Positions 24,311-35,600 of a DNA stretch of 64,000 nt are shown here, piece after piece. Under the pieces are notes generated by a model, which saw nothing but the letters and a program-made list of their open reading frames with translations, was not told the DNA's origin and did not search any database. The position numbers and the translations under genes were made by a program. The stretch's first letter is position 1. Each line of letters begins with the position of its first letter. This DNA is from Otis tarda (Eukaryota > Chordata > Aves > Otidiformes > Otididae): the NCBI GenBank assembly GCA_026413225.1, contig CM048591.1, forward strand, positions 77,657,009 to 77,721,008. Reading direction: 5' to 3'.

Positions 24311-26394
24311 CGTAGCATTTGAAGGGGAAATGGGTAAATACACACTAGTATTGCTGTGCTTGGAAACAGAGTAGTTATTGGTAGCTTGGATTGTACTCTA
24401 TATAGACCGTTTAGTAAGAATCCTGTTTAGAAGAAAATAAAGTTGTTTTAATTCAGAGAATTTGCATTTGTGGAAGTATCATAGCTTTGTGGTTGTTATA
24501 TCTGAAAGCAGTACTTAGGAATAACTCTTCATTTCAGGTGGTGTGCTGTACAGCGGCGGTATCTCACATCTCAAGGTGGGATGGTCCAGTGAAGCTGTGG
24601 TAGTGTAGCATCTCAGCTCCGGTGACACAGCAGTGCCGTCACAGGATGGTGCAATTTAGGATGGGAACTCTGCTGGGCGGTTTTTTTTGTGTGCTTATCT
24701 TCTAAGCGTGCTTACCTTATGATGGAACAAAGAACTTAAAATAACTTTCGTCGGTTTTTTGGCAACTTTTTCTGTTATTGATCATCTTGTAAATTATTAT
24801 GTTCCTACAGTCTTTTGAGTGGCGCCATGCTGAGTAGTATAGGTATGCACCCAAACTTTTTTTTCATCATAAAATGTAATTTTAACAGTGATAATCTTAA
24901 CTTACTAAAATTATGGTTGTATAGGATGGGGTGAACTGTGAATTGTTCATTAGTTGACGTATTAATCGCCATATTAATATGTTAAGCTTCATTTTGCTTT
25001 ATGAAAAAAAAAGAATCATTAGCCAACAGCTTTGTTCTGGTCATCCAGGAGCATATTAATTCAGGAATGAGATACATACATGCATGTTTTTTATATCCTT
25101 TAAAGAAATTAACCCACTAACATTTAAAAATACATAATGCCTGTTTAAAAATTTTTAAATCGTCTGTTGTCGTATTTATTAGATGTACAGATGGTTAAAT
25201 TATCACCTAACTAATCTTAATGTATTACAAAGTGTAAATTAAATGCTTTATAATAAATATAATAGAAATAGTATTACATGCGTGTCAGTAGAGGTGTGGT
25301 ATATGCATGCATTTAATATTACACTAAATTGCCAATGCCCTGTTGATTTTTCAAATGAATCATTACTTAAAAGACTTACCAATTCAATGGGGAGATGAAC
25401 ACTTCCTTATTCATACCATGAAATGCATATTTGAATAAAATTATCTTTTGCTTACTGTGCATTGAGCTGGAGAATATTAACTTTAATGTGCAGGAATTCA
25501 AATAAAAATTTGATATGCTTCATCCTTAAATAGTTTAGTACCGTTCTAATAATGCACATTGCTGCTTCAGGTAATAAGGAAATAGATATGGCAAAGACTT
25601 TGTCATGCAAATTTACTCAGGATTGTAATCTTTTGAAAACACACAGATCTTCTGAACGATATATGTCACTTTTGATCAAAAACTTTAAAAAGTTTAATAA
25701 TTCTGCTAGAACACACTGAAACTGTGGGTAATTGTCTTTTTTTTTTCCCTGAAATTAACAAATTATAACATCAAAAAATCTGAGAGTGAGGTATGTAGTA
25801 GGTCATTTGCTGCTGCAGGCGTTTTCTCTCCCTTCAGGATGTGCTTGTTTAGTTTCTCTCACTTTGTGCCTGTGGCACTGTATGGTGAAATTCAGACATC
25901 TTCTTCCCCTCCGAGGAATCTCTGGGGTGGCAGATAACTTATACAAAATTAATAAATGGTGGTGCTTTTTTTTTTTTTTATTATCACCCATCCCAGGCAA
26001 TTCGCTTTGTGTTCCCTTTGGAGAAAAGTTGAGTTGCATACAATGGGTGCATTTAAAAAAGGTGTATGCTTCTATGTAGAGTTAAACAGTGAAATCAGAC
26101 ATGATAGGGTGAGATACATCCTTAGGAAAATGGAATAATTCCATTTTCAGTTATTTCTTTTGAGAAAAAAAAATGGAACAGTAAAAATCCCTTATATTGG
26201 TTGACTTTTGTTTAAACTTAGAAAATATTAAGAATTTTTAAATATAGCAAAGCGTGGCTGATTTTTACCTTTTTTTTTTTAATTCTGGGGTTATGAATTT
26301 AGTTCTCTTTCATCTGAGCAACATTTAAAGACTGAACCAGTTCTGGGCCTGTTCAGTTGGGTGATTATTTCTGGGGAGGTCCAGGTGTAGCACC

Positions 26395-26520
26395 TTGCTG
26401 ATTCACAGACGTTTCTTATGCCAAATTGCGGTGCCGATCCTCTAAGGGAAGGCGGAGATCGGCGCGGATAGCTTAACCTGTTCTGTCGTCTGCGCCGCGC
26501 AGCCTCCATCTCTGTCGTGC
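26395..26520. other. CpG-rich patch in AT-rich intron
   Basis: About a dozen CpGs fall in 126 bp (for example GATCGGCGCGGATAGC and TCTGCGCCGCGCAGCC), while the surrounding intron is CpG-poor. It could be a small orphan CpG island, a regulatory element, or a GC-rich unique insertion. No exon or core promoter motif was recognised. Confidence 0.4.
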
Positions 26521-26603
26521 CAGAGGCAGTGGGACTTGAGCTTGCTTTGGAGGGTAGGACAGATAATGAAGCTTGGGTGTAAATAATTGGTGATACATGA
26601 GGG

Positions 26604-26650
26604 AAAACAACTTAAATCTTCTTTTTTTTTTTCCTTTTTTTTTTTCTTGT
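26604..26650. repeat. T-rich low-complexity tract
   Basis: Two T-runs of about ten separated by CC, flanked by further T-rich sequence. Confidence 0.85.
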
Positions 26651-29600
26651 GGCGATTAATTTCAATTGCTCTTTTAGCTGTAAGAGACAGAGTTGTACTT
26701 AATAGTGCTGTGGTCTTATACTGTTGCTTGCTTCTAATGAATAAGAATCCTTAAAATCTTGTGGTATTAAATATTATCATTTATTTTAATATTTATTTCC
26801 TAGGAGTTACTCATTGCCATTTTTAGGTTTTCCGTAAGAACATGTATATTTAGCTAATACGTAAGTATTCTTTTTACTGTAAAAATAATTCGGAAGATGC
26901 AGGCAGAAAACGTTCACAGTGCTTCAGTGCACAAGTGATTGAGTTTCTGCTGACCCCTGGTAACTGAGCCTGTGTTTTGAATCACAACTCTTCCTCCAGC
27001 GCTGGGAGTAATATGATTGAGTCTTCTGGAATGAGCTCCTGAATGCTGATAACGGGAGGCTTTTCCGTGAAACGCAGAAGCTACTCATGTGGAATATGCA
27101 CCTTCCACATCACACATGGTTGAGATCAGATACAGGATTTTCAAGACTTGACAGCTCTGGTTCGTGAACAGGGATATTTAGATGGAACTGGGGACTGTCT
27201 GAGTGATACCAGCTGATGATAAAAATAAGTGATTCTGTGAGTCCGTTCTAATGATGCGGTGTTGTTATTGTCAAACACATACTGAAAACAGTTGTTACCA
27301 ACAACTGATTAAAATTTAGTTTATTAATTAAGATGTTGAATCAAACACTTACTGGCTTTGATTATATAAGCAGTGTCAAAACATTGTCATTAATTTAATC
27401 TTTTTTTTACTGATGCAAGTATTTTGTTCATTGTGTTTACGTTCACCATGCTAGATCAGTGGGGGTTTTTAAGTGAAGTTGGTGTTGAGGTGCAGCTATA
27501 AATGCTGGTTTTAGCAGTAGACCTATTTTCAATCCAATTACAAATGAACTTTGTAAAAGTTGTGTGGACTATCAGCCATGGCGAGTGCATCCCTGCAAAC
27601 TGCTACAGGCAGGCAGGGGTGACGAAAGCCCCCGCGCGCAGCCCCACCAATGTCCCCCCGCCTTCTTCTGCAGGGGACCACCTCCAGCAGTATCCCCCTC
27701 ACCCTGGCTTTTATGGCATTCCAGACCTCCTCCACACCATCCGATCTGGAAGGGTCCCTTTACCCTTTTTCAAAGGAAACAGTGCAAATTCATTACCTTT
27801 GTCTTCCGCTTTCTCCTTCTGAAGTTCAGGAACAGATTTAATGGCAAAGTTTTTAGTCCTGTTCTTAATTTTTGTCCTGGGAACAGGCAGCTTCAAGCTT
27901 TCTAGGAAATAATGAAAAGGAAGCTCCAGTAGTTTGGCTGCAAAAGATGGTGACCTGTAGAAAAGATGTTTAGATAGTGGGAGTGTGGTTTTTTTAAGTG
28001 TTGGAACATTCTTGTTGCCTTTTTTTTTTGTTTTCCCCTTCTGATAATGTCTTGCAGTACTTACGATCTTGGCTTTATGGATGGAGAGGTATGTGCCTGT
28101 AGGGTCCAGTACCTGCATGGAATCTGATACGGTTCTGATGCAAACTTTTACTTCCTTATGTGTATTTTGTACAAGTTCTGGCGTTGTGTTGTTTAAAAGT
28201 AACTCCATCTGGTGTGTCTCTTAAATGTATTTAATTTTGAAGATTAAATTTAAAAGTAATGCTGAATGTAATCAGTTCAATGAAGGTTCAGGTAGCGAAA
28301 TAAATCCCTAAGAATTAGGAAGAATAATCAGATTTTGCATCTCTTGTAGAGTATTCTACCATACTGTTCTGTGTGTGTGCCTTTACTGACATTTTAAGTA
28401 AATACGGTGCTGTTTCAGGTTCCTAACTAATTTTGCCTACAATAAAACTTACGAATGTGTTTTGAAAGATGTGATCTACTTTTTTCCTGGTGGAAAAAAG
28501 GTCTTTAGCTCTGTGGAGTAAGTGGTACAGCATTTATCCATGTTCTGAGCTGCTGATGACATAGTAACAATATTTTGAAATCAAATTCTGGACATAAATC
28601 TGGAAGATGACGGGCAGCAGTTAAGTTTGTGTCCTCTTCTTAAATGTTATGGATAAATACTGTTTTACCAATTGTGTCATGCACTGACCTATCTGGGAAA
28701 ACAAAATTTCATTGATATCTTCACAGATACACAAAGGAAAGAGCCTGATGTATTTCAGCTCAGATATTTTGACTTAAGGATGCTTCACTTTGCAATGCTA
28801 GTCACCGTTTTTCTTACAAAATGGATTATGAGAAGGCAGTAAGTTTCCAAACAGTCCCCACTGTAGGCACGTTCCCAGACTGTTTCTGAAGTGCATATAC
28901 ATCTTCATTGCTTGCACTAGCAGGTGATACTTGCCTGGAGAAGTAGTCTCAGTTCCACTTTTCTTTAAAAATTATATATGGGGTGTGTGGTGTGTGAATA
29001 TCTGTAAAACCAGCATTTTGGATTGAGGATGAAGTAGGAGCATCACTATTCTTGCCATGAAGTGTGATTGTGACCCGTTTATTGAGGTGTAGTCTTTCAG
29101 GCTTTTGTTTCTGGACAATTTAATACTGGTTTAGAGGTAAATCCACTGGGCTGTTTCCATCTTCCATTCCCTCCAGCCAGTTTTGTGTCCTAATACCGAT
29201 ATCCGAATGATCGCCTGCCTTCCCTCCTACTCTCTTCTTTCCTCTCCTCATGAACTTAGGTTGAATAGCTTTCTTCTGCCATCTGTTTTTCGGTGCACGT
29301 CAATTCAGACGCACACTGGTGAACAGCAAGACAGTCTCCATATTTTTCATTCACTGTCCAGACCTGAACTTAGCAAGTGCAAATGTTCATCTGCATGGCA
29401 AGCACTAGCTTAGTTCAGACTTCGTGTACTTTGGTTGCTAAAATGTATGAAATGTCTACTGAGAATGTATAAATTGTAAATTTTCAGAAGTTTATACGTT
29501 GGTCGGTTTTGACTAGAATCTTATGGGAATGGGAGGAGTAAATCCCACCAAATTTTGAGTCCCTGATTCAAAAAACAGGTGCAGTAGAGTGTTTTGTAGT

Positions 29601-32600
29601 GAAGTCTGCTAGATTTTTGTAAAGTTGGCAAACAAATAACATCTTTGTATTTTGACTTTTCCTTGCCTAGAGATGAACTGTTTACTGGGAAATTTTCAAT
29701 GCAGTTCAGCCTGAGACAAAACCAGCTAAAAGATATAGCTACGGTTTGGTAAAGTTTTAAGTAAGTAGGAGGAAAGTTACTGAAATTTTGTTGGCCTTAA
29801 GGACTGGCCAATAAATTGATTTCCAGCCACCCGTCACTGCAGTGTGAGTGTTCCTTAATCGTCAAACTGGAAGCCAGCAGCAAGAAACTCTTCAGCCTTT
29901 AACTGTGAAAGTTCTGTGTTGCAGTACTGTTCACTGTTCACCTGATGAATTAGACTGAAGTCTTTGTTCTTACTGTCTGATTTTTTGCTCAGAACGTCAC
30001 GTCAATTTCTGAGTAACATGGTGGAGCTACTTTGTGCGAAAGAAAAGCTTTGTGGTATCTTCTGTTGACCAGGTTCTGGATTCAATTAATCTGTTCTGGA
30101 CATTTGTTTTCTGTTCTCTTCCAGTATTTTTTTTTTTTCAAATGTGCATATATCTTGATATTTCGTAGACTGGGAATTGCTGGACACCCACTGGTGAGAG
30201 ACTAAGCATTAAAATGTGATGTTAGAAGATGACCACTGGAGGTAGCTGGAGTTAAGACTCACTTGTCCTTCAGCTGTTCGGTACCTCATATGTGGCGTCT
30301 TACCGTTTGGCCTCATAAAATTATACAGCGCTGCAGCAACTTGATTGTTGTCCAGTTCTTGGATAATCTTAGCTGGGATCATGTCAAACAAGGCGTTCGG
30401 ATTCAGTTCTGACTCACAACTCCTAGGCTCTTCCAGAATCTTATCCCAAAATAGTTCAGTGCTGACCTTTCTAACCAGAGTTCCCAAAAGAGGACTTCTC
30501 TTATTTGAGGGGCAATTAAGCCTAAAGCTGTTACATTAAATGATTATGATGTGCTAACGGCGAGGCAGTACGTGCCTCTGGACCTCTCCAAGTATAATTA
30601 TGGGATTTACAAACTCCACCAGCTATCATATGTGATGTGCTGAATGGTTACTTACGGAGAGGAATGACGAGGACGTGCCAGTAAAGATCAGGAGGAAAGC
30701 AGATGGCCTTGTGCAATGCCTGGTAGCTACCGTGTGATAAGAAAAGGCATAAAGAATCAGGTTCTGAATACAGTTGCTTCTCCAGAGGATGTAAAAATCA
30801 GTTAAATTGCTCAAGTGAAGGACAAGTTTTAAAAGTTGGAAGCAAAGAGTGTGTTTTTCACTCGTTAAAGCGTGGCTGCTATCCCTTGTGTGTGAGGGAA
30901 GGAGGGGAGCCCAGGTTGTTGTGTCACGGCGGTGTACCAGAAGAGAAAGGGTGTGGTGGTGAAAAGTGGTAGAACAGCAGAGCCTAGGGAAAATCACTAG
31001 AGGAGGCCAGGAAATCCTTATTTTTGAAGGAGAATTTAATGCAGCTTTACTTGGTACTGTCTTTTAGGGGTGACGTCTAAACCGTACGTAGTGAAACGCC
31101 TTCCTGAACTAGCAGAGGTCGTAGTCTTTAAAGACAATGCCTGCTGTTGTCAGAGGGTGCCACCAATAAAAATTAGCCTGCACTTCCCGCTATCAGCATG
31201 TCCAAATCAAAATACTTTGACTTTTGGCAGGACTGTTTAGATTTTTTAATTTAAAAAAGGGAAAAAGTCTTTAGAAATGCTGAGATGAAAAAGAAACATT
31301 CTGTGGCCAGAGTCCGAGTTTCTGACCATCTCTGCAAAATGAAGCTGCTTAGACCGTTTTGATCTAATGATTGTAAATCTGAAACTGAATCACTGTATTT
31401 CAAAGTACGTGTTTTAATTATTATTTTTGCCCGCTGTTGGATTTGTGGAGAGATTACAGGTGAGGCAGGAGAATTCACTGTGCTTCGTGCAGTGGCTACA
31501 TATAGCCCCACTTCTGCTGAGACTCTCAAAGGGAAGACAAAAAGGAACTGAACACATTTTACATGTAGTGGTAAGCAAGGTGCAGTAGCAGGTGCGGTGA
31601 AGTTAAGCCTCTTGCACCAGCTACGCAAAAAAATCTCTGGCAAGCCTGAAAATGACACTCCTTTCCCCTGACACCCTGGCCAGTGTCTCAATGTTGATAT
31701 TCTTTTCAACATACCAGTTTAGCTAAACAAAAACTGTGGGTGTTGATGGGGAAACATGCTTTTTTGTTGGTTTGGTTTTTTTTTTTTTTGCATTTTCCCC
31801 TCAGGATACTGTAGTTCACCCATCTGTAGTGTTATGCAGTTTGCTCTGTCTTGTGGAAAAGAACACTGAGTACTAGTGATATTTGAAAAGGTCCATAGTT
31901 CTTTTTTATTTCTACTGCTTTTATTAAAGCAAAAGCGGAAGTTTCTAGAGTCTTCTAACTGCTTTATGAAAAGAAATTCTTCGTTTTCCAGAATATGAAA
32001 AAAAAAATTCAGTGAGCTCCTATGGAAGACTATGTGCCATGCAATACTAATTTTATGAAGAGGCGGGATCATTTAAATGTAATGCTATGCTTTTTTGAAG
32101 TGTTTAGGATAGAATGTGAAACTGCTTTCCATCCCTAAAAAGTGACATCTTCTGATCTGGGTAGCCCTGAGCATCCAAGGGACGCTGACATGGGTCAGCG
32201 CTGGAAGTGGAGCAGTTTGCTTGCAGGTGGCTATCTGCCACTTCAGTAACTCTGAAATGGTTTGAAGATTTCTAATGACCGATTTTGTGGAAGAGTGTGC
32301 AGTCAGCGGAGCAGTCATACTGTTCAAAAGTTACTGAAGACCAGGGCTGACATTCTGGGTTTTTTTCAGGATTCTTATATACGAGAAGTCATGGATACAG
32401 ATTTACTTTAGATTTTAGCCAGTTATTTTTCATGCTTTGATTTCATCCTTTATGAGTGATCTCTTAAATAATTTTTTTCCCATTGCCTGGTGCTTAACTA
32501 AAGAAGATTTACTTTTTTTTCAGAGGCATAATATCTTATACTTGAGAAATCTGCTTTTTACAGGGAAATGAATAGACTATGGTGGTTTTGTATATTTGAG

Positions 32601-35600
32601 CAAACTGAAGGTCAGCGGTAGAAAATGAACTGTGCAAAAGAAGAGTGGAGTCCTGCTTTCTTTCATATCCAGCTACAGACTATTCGCTTTATGCAATAGG
32701 AATATACTCATTTATAGTGTGTACTTTTGCATTGAGATTCGACCTGCATCGCTTTTAAGTTACTCCTTGACATTTCCTAGTGCTACTTTGTGAATGCTAG
32801 GTATTAGTAATAAGTAAAATGACAATTCTGAGTAACATTTATAGCATTCAAAGCTGATGATTTATCATCAGGCTCAAAGAATTGGTCATTTACAGCAACA
32901 TTACTGAAAAATACTTTTTCTTGGAAGTGGTTTGGAAGTAGTCTTTCAGAAAGGAGTTAACAAAAGAAAAAAAAAAAAAGGAGATTAAAGATTGGTAAGG
33001 TAACAAAACCTGGACAAATAAGTGAATAGACTTGAGAGCTATTTTGTGGCTTGATTTTTGAAAGATAGGAGCTTAGCCTTTTGTATTTAGCAGCAGTGAG
33101 AAAATGAAGCATACTTACCTAATTTCTTCTGTGTGAGAGATTCACTGTAATACAAATGGATCTTTCCCTTTTTCTGTTTTAGTCGTGTCTTTAAATCATT
33201 AATGGTTATAGATCATAGGAGTCCACAGGTGGTACTTTTATATGTTCTTGTAAGTGTGTGGTATACCAAGTATGTTCAATATACACTTTATTTTGATTTC
33301 CATTCACTTCCAGGTATTAATTCTTTGACTTGTCTCCTCCTCTGTCACCCATAACAGAAGTAAAAACAATTTCTAACAACTTTATTTGTATGTAAAAATC
33401 AGACTAGTGTATATAGGGTGGATGGTAATCCAAAATATTTCTACTGGGTTTCCGTTTTTTATTAGAAATTATGAGGAAATTTTCTTGACCTGCAAAGTTC
33501 ATAACCCTGACTTACGGAGGTGTGCAAACCTCTATTTTCCATACATTTCTTGAAGGACTGGGAGAATATTCCTTCCCCAACAACCATCTGACCATGCAAC
33601 CAGAAATCTCCATCTTTCAGACCCTGTAAAGATACTGCTTTTACACCACAGCACCTGTGCCCTGCACTCGGATGGATTTTAAAGCTTTATTGGCCACTGC
33701 ACGGGCAGAAAAGGAATATGGAGTAAAATCTCACAAAGAGGAACAAATCTGCAGCAACTGAATTGCTCTGGTTTTTTTCCTCGTATGTTCTTTTAGTCAG
33801 AATTTGATATTTCTGTGAGTATTTTATTTAGAGGGGAGAAAGGTTTTTCTTTCACCTATTTGAATTGTACGCTGTTTGTTCTGAATTTTAGGTTAAAAGA
33901 TTAAGAAATCCAATTTTAGTTCCTGTGAGAAATGTTCCCACAAAATGTTCACACTCTAGCATTTCGTGTCCCTTATGTGTTTGGTTTATGAACATTTTTG
34001 CTTAATTCAACTTCTGAATTAAGAAAAAAGCTGCTTGGGTACCGTGAGCTTCGGTGCTCTTTTCTTAATGCGAGGAAGAGTCTGAAGGGTAAAAATTCTC
34101 ACAAATGAGGGACAGTATTGAAGAGAACCTGTAAGCATTGCTGTGGAAATAAGCCATTATTCACAAATATACACTGTATTCATTTTTTCAAGGGGATGTG
34201 CATCTCAGGACTCAGTTCTTCTAGGTGAAGGTGCAGTTCTTTCAGATTTTGTCTTTTTTATGCACGAAGACACGCTGGTAAATTGATCAGTAAGTTCCTC
34301 AAGTGGCGCTGAGCCACGTGGTCCTTCTTTCCTCTCGGTGGAGGGCTGGAGTTGTGCTTTTGTGTCACAATATTCTTCTGCACGTGCAATTCCAGCATAA
34401 CCAAGTCCTGACAAACCGTGTTGCCAGACAGTGTTCGGCTCCTCCTGTCTCTTCACAAGTGTCTCCTCGTTATTTTTAGATCCCGATCTTCTGCCTCTGT
34501 AGGTAATTAAACTTTCAAAGTCAGTTTGTACTCTGGTTTTTGTACAGATTTATTCTTCAGCTATATGCCTGTGTTAACCCTGGGGTTGATGCTACCACTC
34601 GCACCATGTGTGACCCTCCATCCTTTTGTATGTGTTTGTATTTTAGTAAAAGTTACAAATCTTATATTGAAGTTAAAATGTAGAGGGAATGTAAATTAAC
34701 CATTTTATTTAACACTGGAGAAGTACCAAAGTGAAAAGTGGATTTCAAATCATTTTGGTCTGTTCAGGTTACTTAAACCCAGCGCTCCATCTAAATGCTA
34801 GCGTGTTGCATATTTTAGTTGTTTTCTAGACTTTCATTGTTTTTAACTTGCCTGCTGTACAAAGGTGAAGACTGCCGACCTACGTGACAGAGAAGTCTGA
34901 ATTAGCTGTGTTTTTGTCAGAAAATTATTCCCTGGATATTACAGTTTATCTCCTGGATAAGCTTCTGTCTCATCTTGCTGTGGATTTACAGGCTAATAGA
35001 TATTCTCATCTAATCATATTAATTATTCTGTACAACCAAATTATGAATCTCTTGATTTATAATGTTCTACAACTGTTCCTGTGACTTGTAATTGCCTTTT
35101 AGAGTTTTTTAAAAACCCAGACTGTTCTCATTGACAGGCCATTGCCCACAAGGTCAAACGCGGACGTTCGGTTTTGCTTAGAAATAAGCTTTACTAAACT
35201 TCAGTGTTGAACTGAAAAATGATGTCTTTGTGTGGGATTAACCTTCCCCGGCGGAGCTGTCGCTGCCTCTGTAGCCTGGGACTGCTCGGTGCCGTGGCGC
35301 TCTCCTGATCTTTCCCTTGAGGAGGGTAGGTTGAGTTGTTCTCCTGTTGATCATTTTGTGTTGGGAGGCCTTTCCCACTCCCCTCAATTTTGTTGTGCCG
35401 CTGAATGGGACTATGGTAATGCTTGGGCTTTGTGGCTCTCTCATTGTCTTTCTGACTAACGGATAGAAATGTCAGGCATAGAGAACCAGCCCCAAACTGT
35501 GACCCCTGTAACATTCCCCTTGGGCTGATTGACGTCCGGGCAGCTGCTGGGAGAAGCCCCCACCATTCAGAGGTTGGTGTACTTGCTGAGCGAGTCCCCC

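Larger units (their letters stand above)
18501..26394. other. FAM172A large intron, first part, no gene seen
   Basis: This is long AT-rich intronic sequence. It contains a low-complexity A/T block (19525-19672), a poly-A run near 20443-20460, a 24-bp tandem duplication (24263-24310), a C-run near 22632 and several T-runs. A somewhat GC-richer stretch at 19700-20220 has no recognised identity. The AT-rich block at about 25260-25560 carries homeodomain/POU-like words and is discussed as a candidate regulatory element. Confidence 0.5.
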
